Positions 5,615 to 11,726 are shown, counted from the first letter of the stretch. The stretch is DNA of 13,520 nt from Hyphomicrobiales bacterium (GCA_015494375.1 WGBL01000083.1:1-13520), one strand, 5' to 3'. Numbers and translations are program-made. The notes: generated by a model not told the origin, from the letters alone.

Positions 5615-6301
5615 GTGGCACGTATGCAGGGCAGAGGCCGCGATCGTGAGGAGCGCGACAGCGAGTTTGTCGACAAACTCGTCCACATCAATCGCGTGGC
5701 CAAAGTGGTCAAGGGTGGGCGCCGGTTCGGCTTTGCCGCCCTTGTTGTCGTGGGTGATCAGAAGGGACGCGTGGGCTTTGGCCATGGCAAGGCGCGTGAG
5801 GTGCCCGAGGCCATCCGCAAGGCCACAGAGGCCGCCAAACGCACCATGATCCGGGTGCCGCTCAGAGAGGGGCGCACGCTCCATCATGACGTGACGGGCC
5901 GGCATGGCGCGGGCCGTGTGCTCTTGCGGGCGGCGCCGCCGGGCACCGGCATCATCGCCGGCGGGCCCATGCGCGCCGTCTTTGAGACACTCGGCATTCA
6001 GGACATCGTCGCCAAGTCGATCGGCAGCTCTAACCCCTACAATATGGTGCGCGCCACCTTCGATGCCTTGCAGCGTGAGGACAGCCCCCGGCGAGTGGCG
6101 GCCCGGCGCGGCAAGAAGGTGTCGGAGATTGTCGCGCGGCGCCGAGATGCCGCCCGTGAGCGCGAAGAGACGCCGCCGCTAGCCACGGCTCGCAACGGTG
6201 CCAGCGATGTTGAGAGCGGAACCGGCGCAAGCGCCGGTGGCACCGAAGTGCCTGCCACCGAGGTGTCCGCAGAGGCGGCGACGGCGGCCTCGGAGGGCTG
6301 A
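5615..6301 (+). CDS. rpsE: 30S ribosomal protein S5 with acidic C-terminal extension
   Basis: S5 sits at the 30S solvent side near the decoding region and mRNA entry; changes in its loop 2 affect spectinomycin sensitivity and accuracy. The family core is clear: DSEFVDKLVHINRVAKVVKGGRRFGFAALVVVGD (loop 2 about residues 31-40), GRVGFGHGKAREVPEAIRKA, HGAGRVLLRAAPPGTGIIAGGPMRAV and SSNPYNMVRATFDAL. GTG 5615 is chosen over ATG 5624 because MAR is the family-typical start and AAGGA lies 8 nt upstream. At 228 residues it exceeds the usual 160-200. The excess is a low-complexity Ala/Thr/Gly/Glu tail after about residue 185. Two perfect inverted repeats lie inside the gene, at 5662-5681 and 6221-6238. 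Confidence 0.98.
   Translation: MARMQGRGRDREERDSEFVDKLVHINRVAKVVKGGRRFGFAALVVVGDQKGRVGFGHGKAREVPEAIRKATEAAKRTMIRVPLREGRTLHHDVTGRHGAGRVLLRAAPPGTGIIAGGPMRAVFETLGIQDIVAKSIGSSNPYNMVRATFDALQREDSPRRVAARRGKKVSEIVARRRDAAREREETPPLATARNGASDVESGTGASAGGTEVPATEVSAEAATAASEG
5662..5681 (+). repeat. Perfect 20-bp palindrome inside rpsE
   Basis: CGAGTTTGTC followed directly by its exact reverse complement GACAAACTCG. In RNA it would fold into an 8-bp stem with a UCGA loop, starting 47 nt after the first base of the rpsE start codon. It encodes part of the conserved EFVDKLV segment, so protein constraint may explain it. Confidence 0.85.
6221..6238 (+). repeat. GC-rich inverted repeat in the rpsE tail
   Basis: ACCGGCGC (6221-6228), two A residues, then the perfect reverse complement GCGCCGGT (6231-6238). 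It would form a stable hairpin with a CAAG loop. It lies in the non-conserved, low-complexity tail of S5, about 60 nt before the stop, where protein constraint is weak. No T run follows. Confidence 0.85.
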
Positions 6302-6394
6302 AAGATCGGCAAAGGGTGCGGGGGGCCGGACAGCTGAGAAGACCTCGCCTCGGGGCGTCTGGGCAGCGGGCATTGGGCCCCTCGATGCGCCGTT

Positions 6395-6448
6395 CCGTTG
6401 CAATTGAAAAAGCCCCATTCCGCCGCAAGAGACCCTATCCCGTCGCAA
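6395..6448 (+). repeat. Three spaced copies of a 9-mer before rpmD
   Basis: CCGTTGCAA (6395-6403), CCGCCGCAA (6420-6428) and CCGTCGCAA (6440-6448) are spaced 25 and 20 nt apart. The flanking words (GCCCCATT, ACCCTATC) are also loosely related, so this may be a decayed tandem repeat of about 20-25 bp. It ends just before the GGGAG of rpmD (6452-6456). Confidence 0.5.
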
Positions 6449-6466
6449 TTTGGGAGCGTTGAGCAG

Positions 6467-6673
6467 ATGGCCGAGAAGAAGCTGCCTGAGTTTGAAGGCG
6501 AAACCATTACGGTCGAGCAGATCGGCAGCCCCATCCGTTGCCCCAAGGACCAGCGGGCGACACTGAAGGGGCTCGGGCTCGGCCGCATGCATCGCCGTCG
6601 CACACTCAAGAACACCCGCGCAGTGCGGGGCATGATCGCTAAAATCCCGCATCTGGTGCGGGTTGTCGAGTAA
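6467..6673 (+). CDS. rpmD: 50S ribosomal protein L30
   Basis: L30 (68 residues; E. coli 59) is a small 23S rRNA-binding protein of the bacterial 50S subunit. The family pattern ITVEQIGSPIRCPKDQRATLKGLGLGRMHRRRTLKNTRAVRGMIAKIPHLVRVVE is complete. ATG 6467 gives a short Lys/Glu leader (MAEKKLPEFEGE), a little longer than usual, and is supported by GGGAG at 6452-6456. The in-frame reading upstream to 6398 has no family similarity and is not used. The stop is TAA. It lies between rpsE and rplO as in most bacteria, with spacers of 165 and 137 nt. Confidence 0.98.
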   Translation: MAEKKLPEFEGETITVEQIGSPIRCPKDQRATLKGLGLGRMHRRRTLKNTRAVRGMIAKIPHLVRVVE

Positions 6674-6730
6674 CGGATGGTGGCCCGGCAGCATACCGCG
6701 CAGGGCCGAGAGAGGGCCGGAGCGCCGAGA

Positions 6731-6776
6731 CCTAACCGAGACCTTGGAGCGCCCTAGGTTAGGGCGGGCATCGCCC
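6731..6776 (+). other. Overlapping alternative hairpins before rplO
   Basis: Three pairings share the same bases. CCTAACC (6731-6737) is complementary to GGTTAGG (6757-6763). CGCCCTA (6750-6756) is complementary to TAGGGCG (6760-6766) around a GGT loop. GGGCG (6762-6766) is complementary to CGCCC (6772-6776). They cannot all form at once, an attenuator-like layout 35 nt before the rplO ATG. Seven-bp stems are expected by chance in a window this size, so function is only possible. Confidence 0.4.
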
Positions 6777-6810
6777 AGAGCGGAACAGCGAGCACAAGAG
6801 AAGAAATCCG

Positions 6811-7344
6811 ATGCGATTGAACGAACTGAGAGACAACCCGGGCGCCACCAGGCCCCGCAAGCGCGTGGGCCGCGGCATTGGCTCGGGCAAGGGAAAGACC
6901 GCCGGGCGCGGCCAGAAGGGGCAGAAGTCGCGCTCGGGCGTCGCCATCAAGGGCTTTGAAGGCGGCCAGATGCCCATCCACCGCCGTCTGCCCAAACGCG
7001 GCTTCAACAACATCTTCGCGCTCGACTATAACGAAGTGAACGTCGGCCGCCTGCAAGAGGCGATCGACGCCGGCAAGCTCGATGCCGCCGCGCCGATCAC
7101 CGCCGAGGTGCTCAAGGCGGCCGGTGTCATTCGCCGTCTGCGCGACGGGGTGCGCCTGCTCGGCAATGGCGAGATCAAGACGGCGGTGACGTGCGAGGTG
7201 CATGGTGCCTCGAAAGGGGCCGTAGCGGCCATCGAGAAGGCGGGCGGCACGGTCAAGATCATCACGGATCGCAAGTCCGAGGCGCGGGCCCGCAAACGCG
7301 CACGCCGGCGCAAGATTGAGCAGGAGGGCGACAAGGCGAATTGA
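6811..7344 (+). CDS. rplO: 50S ribosomal protein L15
   Basis: L15 (177 residues; E. coli 144, alphaproteobacteria usually longer) is a late-assembly 50S protein with an extended N-terminal tail deep in 23S rRNA. The tail MRLNELRDNPGATRPRKRVGRGIGSGKGKTAGRGQKGQKSRSG is the classic L15 start. GFEGGQMPIHRRLPKRGF and the globular C-terminal domain (VNVGRLQEAI, IKTAVTCEVHGASKGAVAAIEKAGG) follow. The last 25 or so residues are a basic Arg/Lys/Glu extension, common in alphaproteobacteria. ATG 6811 has AGAGAAG 7 nt upstream. The stop is TGA. A 492-nt gap separates it from secY. Confidence 0.99.
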   Translation: MRLNELRDNPGATRPRKRVGRGIGSGKGKTAGRGQKGQKSRSGVAIKGFEGGQMPIHRRLPKRGFNNIFALDYNEVNVGRLQEAIDAGKLDAAAPITAEVLKAAGVIRRLRDGVRLLGNGEIKTAVTCEVHGASKGAVAAIEKAGGTVKIITDRKSEARARKRARRRKIEQEGDKAN

Positions 7345-7365
7345 GGTGGGGGGCCTAGGCCTAGA

Positions 7366-7496
7366 GCGGCCATATTGCGCGGGACGGCCAAATCGCTCGG
7401 CGGGCGTGTTGCGCGGGACGGCCACATTGCTTGGGTGGCGTATTGCTTGGGGCGGTCAAGTTGTGTTGTCGAGCGGCCCTATTGTTTGGTGCGGCC
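7366..7496 (+). repeat. Decayed CGGCCA/ATTGC repeat array, rplO-secY spacer
   Basis: The 16-mer TTGCGCGGGACGGCCA occurs at 7375-7390 and 7409-7424, a 34-nt period. ATTGCTTGGG occurs at 7426-7435 and 7442-7451. Variants of GCGGCCATATTG recur to about 7496. The simplest reading is a tandem array of roughly 16-18 bp (34 bp as a double unit) that has drifted. The G-rich context gives no coding potential. Confidence 0.75.
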
Positions 7497-7577
7497 ATAT
7501 GTCGGGCGGGGGCCGCTATCATCAAGTTGAGCGGCACCCGTAGGCATATTGTGTTATAGGGACCGAAGCAGTTCATT

Positions 7578-7609
7578 CTGAGAACAGCCTACTGAGAACA
7601 GCCCACTGA
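7578..7609 (+). repeat. 14-bp tandem repeat, rplO-secY spacer
   Basis: CTGAGAACAGCCTA (7578-7591) is followed directly by CTGAGAACAGCCCA (7592-7605) and a partial CTGA (7606-7609). One mismatch separates the two full copies. Confidence 0.85.
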
Positions 7610-7836
7610 CGGGACGGGGGCGGAGCCCCTTGCAATCGATTGCGCCAGCAGAAGGCCGGCAGAAGAGAGGAGGAGGCCGGAGCAGAGGGCGTATGAGAGG
7701 ATAGCGGCAACCTCTCGTGAGGGGGCGATTGACGAGCGTTGCGGCGATGGGCCGGCGTTGATCGACCTCCAACCCCGCGAATCAGGGTTGACAGAGCGCC
7801 GTCGAAGTGGGCACAGCGCAAAGGATGATTTGATCC

Positions 7837-9186
7837 ATGGCTTCAGCCGCCGAATTACTGGCCGCCAATATCAACCTCTCGGCATTTGCCAAGGCCGAGG
7901 AGCTCAAAAAGCGCATCTGGTTCACGCTGGGCGCGCTTTTGGTCTATCGCTTCGGCACCTACATTCCCTTGCCGGGCGTCAATGTCGAGCAACTGGCCCA
8001 GATCTTCCAGCAGAGCCAGACCGGGATTCTGGGCATGTTCAACATGTTCGCCGGCGGCGCGGTGGGGCGGATGGCGATCTTCGCCCTTAACATCATGCCC
8101 TACATCTCGGCCTCGATCATCATCCAGCTGATGACCACCGTCTCGCCCCATCTCGAGCAGCTCAAGAAGGAGGGGGAGCAGGGCCGCAAGACCATCAACC
8201 AATACACCCGCTATGGCACCGTGATCCTGGCGGCGCTTCAGGCCTATGGCATCGCCATCGGACTTGAGGGGGGCACCAATCTGGTGGCCGAGCCTGGCCT
8301 CTTTTTCCGCATGACGACGGTCATCACGCTGGTTGGCGGCACCGTCTTCCTGATGTGGCTCGGCGAACAGATCACCGCACGTGGGGTCGGCAATGGCATC
8401 TCGCTCATCATCTTTGCCGGCATTGTCGCCGAGCTGCCGGCAGCCCTCGTCGGGCTCCTCGAGCTCGGGCGGACGGGCGTCTTCTCGACCGCCGTTATCA
8501 TCGGCCTGTTCATTATGGCGGTGGCCGTCATCGCCTTTATCGTCTTCATGGAGCGGGCCCAACGCCGCCTGCTCATCCAGTATCCGAAGCGGCAGATGGG
8601 CAATCGCATGTTCCAAGGCGACTCGTCCCATTTGCCACTCAAGCTCAACAGCGCCGGCGTCATACCGCCGATTTTCGCCTCCTCGCTGTTGCTCTTGCCG
8701 ACAACGGCGGTTGCCTTCAGTCAGGGGGGTGGGCCCGGCTGGCTCACAGACATCACGGCCCTTCTGGGGCGCGGCCAACCTCTTTTCCTCATCCTCTATA
8801 CGGCCATGATCGTCTTTTTCGCCTTCTTCTATACGGCCATCGTCTTCAACCCCAAGGAGACGGCCGAAAATCTCAAGAAGTATGGCGGCTTTATTCCTGG
8901 TATTCGGCCCGGCGAGCGGACGGCGGAATATATCGACTTTGTGCTCACGCGCATCACGGTGGCGGGGGCCGCCTATCTGGCGCTCGTCTGCCTGTTGCCC
9001 GAGATCCTCATCTCGAAGCTCGCGGTGCCGTTCTATTTCGGCGGCACCTCGCTGCTCATCGTTGTCAGTGTGACGATGGACACGGTGGCACAGATCCAGA
9101 GCCACCTTATCGCCCATCAGTACGAGGGGCTGATCAAGAAATCGAAGCTGCGGGGCGCGCGACCGCGGATCGTGCGGCGTCGATGA
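7837..9186 (+). CDS. secY: Preprotein translocase channel subunit SecY
   Basis: SecY (449 residues; E. coli 443) is the ten-helix inner-membrane channel of the SecYEG translocon. Helices can be placed at about residues 27-47, 82-103, 124-143, 157-177, 186-206, 218-238, 273-294, 316-337, 374-393 and 401-418. The plug region is FNMFAGGAVGRMAIF (about 68-82). Diagnostic motifs are GEQITARGVGNGISLIIFAGI, AQRRLLIQYPKRQ in a cytosolic loop, the GFIPGIRPGERTAEYI loop (351-366) and FGGTSLLIVVSVTMDT. ATG 7837 gives the usual alphaproteobacterial N-terminus (MASAAELLAANINLSAFAKAEELKKRIWFT). AAGGA lies 11 nt upstream. The stop is TGA. The 492-nt gap before it could allow separate control, but no clear promoter was found. 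Confidence 0.99.
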   Translation: MASAAELLAANINLSAFAKAEELKKRIWFTLGALLVYRFGTYIPLPGVNVEQLAQIFQQSQTGILGMFNMFAGGAVGRMAIFALNIMPYISASIIIQLMTTVSPHLEQLKKEGEQGRKTINQYTRYGTVILAALQAYGIAIGLEGGTNLVAEPGLFFRMTTVITLVGGTVFLMWLGEQITARGVGNGISLIIFAGIVAELPAALVGLLELGRTGVFSTAVIIGLFIMAVAVIAFIVFMERAQRRLLIQYPKRQMGNRMFQGDSSHLPLKLNSAGVIPPIFASSLLLLPTTAVAFSQGGGPGWLTDITALLGRGQPLFLILYTAMIVFFAFFYTAIVFNPKETAENLKKYGGFIPGIRPGERTAEYIDFVLTRITVAGAAYLALVCLLPEILISKLAVPFYFGGTSLLIVVSVTMDTVAQIQSHLIAHQYEGLIKKSKLRGARPRIVRRR

Positions 9187-9301
9187 TGGTGGGGCTGACG
9201 GCGCGACGGTGCCTTGGTCGGCGCGCCACAAGGACCCCTTGCAACAGACGCGACTGGCAATGGGCAAGGGGCGCCGATTGCTGAGCCGCAACGCAAAAAC
9301 C

Positions 9302-9340
9302 ACCCAGAGAACCAGAGAAAAAGAAGAAACCAGACGAGAG
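9302..9340 (+). repeat. Degenerate ACCAGAGAA repeats before adk
   Basis: ACCCAGAGA (9302-9310), ACCAGAGAA (9311-9319) and ACCAGACGAGAG (9329-9340) form a purine-rich, loosely repeated run that ends at the adk ribosome binding site. The rest of the 158-nt secY-adk spacer shows nothing further. Confidence 0.55.
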
Positions 9341-9344
9341 GCCG

Positions 9345-10013
9345 ATGACCAATATCATACTCTTGGGACCGCCCGGGGCTGGCAAAGGGACACAGGCACG
9401 CCGAATCAGCGAGCGCCACGGCCTGGTGCAGCTCTCGACCGGAGACATGCTGCGCGCGGCGGTTGCGGCCGGCACCGAGGTGGGCCTCAGGGCCAAGGAG
9501 GTGATGGAGCGCGGGGAGCTCGTCTCCGACGAGATCGTTATCGGCATTATATCCGAGCGCATCGATGCGCCCGATTGCGAGAAAGGGTTCATACTCGACG
9601 GTTTTCCCCGCACCCTCGCCCAGGCCGACGCGCTTGATAGGTTGCTTGCGGCCAAGTCGAAGTGGCTCGATGGCGTGATCGAGATCCGCGTCGACGACGA
9701 GGCGCTCGTTGCCCGCATCGCCGGCCGCTTTACCTGCGCGAAATGTGGCGAAGGCTACAACGACACCTTCAAGCGGCCCAAGGTCGATGGCGTATGTGAC
9801 AAATGCGGCGGCACCGAGTTCAGCCGGCGCGCCGACGACAACGAGGAAACGCTGAGGGCGCGGCTGCTCGCCTACTACAAGGAGACGGCGCCGCTGATTG
9901 GCTACTACTATGCCAAGGGCCTGCTCCACAGTGTCGATGGCATGGCCGACATCGATGCGGTGAGCGCCGAGGTCGAGCGGGTCTTGGGCACGCTCGCGGG
10001 CGTGAGCGGCTAG
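9345..10013 (+). CDS. adk: Adenylate kinase, long form with four-cysteine lid
   Basis: Adenylate kinase (222 residues) catalyses ATP + AMP to 2 ADP in the cytoplasm. The P-loop GPPGAGKGT is at residues 8-16. The AMP-binding segment LSTGDMLRAAV and the signature GFILDGFPRTLAQA are intact. The lid (about 123-163) carries Cys131, Cys134, Cys151 and Cys154 in CAKC and CDKC pairs, the set that binds structural zinc in this family. RRADDNEETLRARL and YYKETAPLIGYY follow as expected. ATG 9345 is the only sensible start. Its Shine-Dalgarno, GAGAGG (9336-9341), is close at 3 nt. The stop is TAG. Position between secY and rpsM is typical of alphaproteobacteria, where adk takes the place that rpmJ has in E. 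coli. Confidence 0.99.
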   Translation: MTNIILLGPPGAGKGTQARRISERHGLVQLSTGDMLRAAVAAGTEVGLRAKEVMERGELVSDEIVIGIISERIDAPDCEKGFILDGFPRTLAQADALDRLLAAKSKWLDGVIEIRVDDEALVARIAGRFTCAKCGEGYNDTFKRPKVDGVCDKCGGTEFSRRADDNEETLRARLLAYYKETAPLIGYYYAKGLLHSVDGMADIDAVSAEVERVLGTLAGVSG

Positions 10014-10238
10014 ACCCAGGCGGCGGCGCGAACGTCATACCGCCGGCCGGCTCCGGGCGCCTCTGGAATTGAGTAGAAGAAGCAGGAAGGACTTCTCGGC
10101 CAAGGAGTGTTGTTGAATTGGGCGCAAGCCGCCCCCTTGCCGCACACTTTCGTAGCGGGCTTCAGGCGGCGAGCTGACGGCCTTGACGTGCGCGCTTTGC
10201 GTCGGCTGGGGTGCCTTTCGTAACGGCTTCGGCGGCTG

Positions 10239-10267
10239 TTGACGGGGCCCGGCAATGCCGCTAGAAA
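10239..10267 (+). promoter_or_regulatory. Candidate promoter for the alpha operon
   Basis: TTGACG (10239-10244) and TAGAAA (10262-10267) are separated by exactly 17 nt. The -35 matches the sigma-70 consensus at 5 of 6 positions and the -10 at 4 of 6. The expected start point is near 10274, leaving a leader of about 235 nt before rpsM. The spacer of the promoter holds the 11-nt interrupted palindrome CGGCAATGCCG. This is the only pairing of this quality found in the three longest spacers, but such matches also arise by chance. Confidence 0.35.
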
Positions 10268-10297
10268 GCACGCATCCAGGCCCTGACTAATCAAAGG

Positions 10298-10390
10298 ATC
10301 GGCGCCCGATATGGGTTCGGGTGCCTGTTCTTTTGCGTTTGGGCAAATGCTTCTTCGTTTGCTCGAAAGGCGGGTGGGTTCCCAGGCATC
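10298..10390 (+). other. Possibly structured leader upstream of rpsM
   Basis: ATCGG (10298-10302) pairs with CCGAT (10306-10310). The overlapping CCCGA (10305-10309) pairs with TCGGG (10317-10321), so the two exclude each other. GGTGCCTG (10320-10327) pairs with CAGGCATC (10383-10390) with one G-U. That stem would enclose hairpins at 10335-10350 (GCGTTT/AAATGC) and 10354-10367 (TTCG/CGAA). The layout resembles a branched leader, but each stem is short and could be chance. E. coli uses S4 to repress this operon through a leader pseudoknot; I cannot show an equivalent here. Confidence 0.3.
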
Positions 10391-10430
10391 GGAAATGCGT
10401 TTGCTAGAGGCAAGTGGGGCGGGCGGTATG

Positions 10431-10503
10431 TTGACGATCACAAGTTGACGACAGCAAGGTGACAAGAACAGGTTGACCACAACAACTTGACGACAGCAAG
10501 GAG
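10431..10503 (+). repeat. 14-bp tandem array ending in the rpsM ribosome binding site
   Basis: Units in strict 14-nt register are TTGACGATCACAAG (10431), TTGACGACAGCAAG (10445), GTGACAAGAACAGG (10459), TTGACCACAACAAC (10473) and TTGACGACAGCAAG (10487), followed by a broken unit GAGACG (10501). The second and fifth are identical. The AAG that ends the fifth unit joins GAG of the next to give AAGGAG (10498-10503), the Shine-Dalgarno 6 nt before the rpsM GTG. Confidence 0.93.
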
Positions 10504-10509
10504 ACGGAC

Positions 10510-10878
10510 GTGGCACGCATTGCGGGCGTCAATATTCCGACCAACAAGCGGGTCGTGATTGCGCTCACCTATATCCATGGCATAGGCAACCGCCTGGCCC
10601 AGGAAATCTGCGACAAGGTGAAGATCCCGCCAGAGCGGCGGGTCAACGAGTTGAGCGAGGCGGAGGTCATTCAGATCCGCGAGGTGATCGACCGCGATTA
10701 TGTCGTCGAGGGCGATTTGCGGCGCGAGGTGGCGATGAACATCAAGCGGCTGATGGACCTCGGCTGCTATCGCGGGCTCAGGCATCGGCGGGGGCTGCCT
10801 GTGCGCGGCCAGCGCACCCACACCAATGCCCGTACCCGCAAGGGCCCCGCCCGGCCAATCGCCGGCAAGAAGAAATGA
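10510..10878 (+). CDS. rpsM: 30S ribosomal protein S13
   Basis: S13 (122 residues; E. coli 118) lies at the top of the 30S head, bridges to L5 in the 50S and contacts P-site tRNA with its C-terminal tail. The sequence MARIAGVNIPTNKRVVIALTYIHGIGN at the start, the middle RREVAMNIKRLMDLGCYRGLRHRRGLPVRGQRTHTNARTRKGP, and the Lys-rich end are unmistakable. The start codon is GTG at 10510, fixed by the conserved MARIAGV start and by AAGGAG 6 nt upstream. The stop is TGA. It opens the alpha part of the cluster after a 496-nt gap. Confidence 0.99.
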   Translation: MARIAGVNIPTNKRVVIALTYIHGIGNRLAQEICDKVKIPPERRVNELSEAEVIQIREVIDRDYVVEGDLRREVAMNIKRLMDLGCYRGLRHRRGLPVRGQRTHTNARTRKGPARPIAGKKK

Positions 10879-11002
10879 TCCCGGCTCGCCTCTGAACTTT
10901 TGGGGGGTGGGCAGCAAGCCCTGCCAATAGCAAAATAGTAGGGCTGGAGCCACCGGCAAAAGAGGCGAGAGTGGCGAACCCGGAGGCCGCAGAACACACA
11001 GG

Positions 11003-11024
11003 ACCAACGAGAGACCAACGAGAG
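11003..11024 (+). repeat. 11-bp perfect tandem duplication before rpsK
   Basis: ACCAACGAGAG occurs twice head to tail and ends 10 nt before the rpsK ATG. The GAGAG that closes the second copy is the best available Shine-Dalgarno-like sequence for rpsK. Elsewhere in the 156-nt rpsM-rpsK spacer, AGCCCT and AGGGCT near 10920-10945 form a weak inverted repeat with a long loop. Confidence 0.88.
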
Positions 11025-11034
11025 AATATCGCAA

Positions 11035-11424
11035 ATGGCCAAGGAACGCGCGCGCGTGCGTCGGCGCGAAAAAAAGAACATCGCATCGGGCATCGCTCAC
11101 GTGAGCGCCTCGTTCAACAACACAAAGATCACGATCACCGATGCCCAGGGCAACACCATCGCCTGGTCGTCGGCGGGTGCGATGGGCTTTAAGGGCTCGC
11201 GCAAATCGACGCCCTATGCGGCACAGCTCGCTGCCGAGGATGCCGGGCGCAAGGCCCAGGAGCATGGCATGCGGACCCTGGCGGTCGAGGTGCGAGGGCC
11301 GGGCTCGGGCCGCGAGTCGGCGCTCCGGGCGCTGCAGGCGGTGGGCTTTCAGATCACCAGCATTCGCGACGTGACCCCCATCCCCCACAATGGTTGCCGG
11401 CCGCGCAAGAAGCGCCGCGTCTAG
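11035..11424 (+). CDS. rpsK: 30S ribosomal protein S11
   Basis: S11 (129 residues, standard length) is on the 30S platform and helps form the E-site mRNA path. It has the family segments IASGIAHVSASFNNTKITITDAQGNTIAWSSAGAMGFKGSRKSTPYAAQLAAEDA, VRGPGSGRESALRALQ and the invariant end TPIPHNGCRPRKKRRV. The VRGPG motif is next to the site where the N of IPHNGCR can form isoaspartate in E. coli. ATG 11035 is the conserved start; the stop is TAG. rpsD is not found downstream, as is usual in alphaproteobacteria; a 352-nt spacer leads to rpoA. Confidence 0.99.
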   Translation: MAKERARVRRREKKNIASGIAHVSASFNNTKITITDAQGNTIAWSSAGAMGFKGSRKSTPYAAQLAAEDAGRKAQEHGMRTLAVEVRGPGSGRESALRALQAVGFQITSIRDVTPIPHNGCRPRKKRRV

Positions 11425-11428
11425 CCAG

Positions 11429-11458
11429 GGTGCCAAGGTGCCAGAGTGGTGCCAGAGT
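11429..11458 (+). repeat. 11-bp tandem repeat after rpsK
   Basis: A partial unit GGTGCCAA (11429-11436) is followed by two identical units GGTGCCAGAGT (11437-11447 and 11448-11458). It begins 4 nt after the rpsK stop codon. Confidence 0.85.
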
Positions 11459-11632
11459 GTTGGGTAGCCACGTGGGGCGAGGAGCCCGACAAGGAGCGTT
11501 GAGACAAGCCTGGGGGCTTGAGACGATTGCGCTGCACGCAACCGGGCGCGAGCACACGGGACGTGTCCAAGTGGGCAAGGCGGATGGGCCGTTTTGGGAG
11601 TGATCGAGCGCCGGCAGTTTGACACCTCCGGC

Positions 11633-11693
11633 AAGGTGCGGAGACCACAAGGTGCGAGACCATAAGGTGCGAGAGCATAAGGTGCGAGACCAA
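11633..11693 (+). repeat. 15-bp tandem array, rpsK-rpoA spacer
   Basis: Four copies of AAGGTGCGAGACCAT are seen: 11633-11648 (one extra G and a final C), 11649-11663 (consensus), 11664-11678 (one change) and 11679-11693 (one change). It lies about 85 nt upstream of the rpoA GTG. Each unit offers an AAGG, but none is spaced to serve a start codon. Confidence 0.95.
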
Positions 11694-11726
11694 AAAACTG
11701 CGGGGCAGCGCTCAATCTGCGAAAAT

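Larger units (their letters stand above)
7345..7836 (+). other. Long non-coding spacer rplO-secY (492 nt)
   Basis: No gene is seen on either strand; the open frames here are short and low-complexity. The first 150 nt are a decayed repeat built on CGGCCA and ATTGC words. The middle carries a 14-bp tandem repeat (7578-7609), a GGGGC/GCCCC hairpin (7617-7629) and a 12-bp palindrome (7632-7643). Near the end, CAACCC (7770-7775) pairs with GGGTTG (7785-7790) over a 9-nt loop. The secY ribosome binding site is AAGGA at 7821-7825. TTGACA (7788-7793) has no -10 partner at 16-18 nt. No terminator with a T run was seen. Confidence 0.75.
10014..10509 (+). other. Long non-coding spacer adk-rpsM (496 nt)
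   Basis: No gene is seen on either strand. A reverse open frame covers the whole gap but begins inside rpsM, translates the 14-bp repeat, and resembles nothing I know. The spacer holds a promoter candidate (10239-10267), several possible hairpins (10298-10390) and a 14-bp tandem array (10431-10503) running into the rpsM ribosome binding site. The part from 10014 to 10235 shows only short GC-rich complementarities without a T run, so adk appears to lack an intrinsic terminator. Confidence 0.75.

Noticed and set aside
7788..7816. TTGACA as a secY promoter
   Set aside because: The sequence 16-18 nt downstream (around GCACAG) has no resemblance to a -10 box, and TTGACA overlaps the arm of a small inverted repeat.
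10010..10516. Reverse open frame filling the adk-rpsM gap
   Set aside because: It starts inside rpsM, translates the 14-bp repeat at its N-terminus and has no recognisable motif.
11505..11520. Intrinsic terminator after rpsK
   Set aside because: The CAAGCC/GGCTTG hairpin is short and is followed by AGACG rather than a T run. The inverted repeats at 526-544 and 7617-7629 fail for the same reason.
11619..11648. TTGACA as an rpoA promoter
   Set aside because: No -10-like hexamer at 16-18 nt; the region there is the first unit of the 15-bp repeat.
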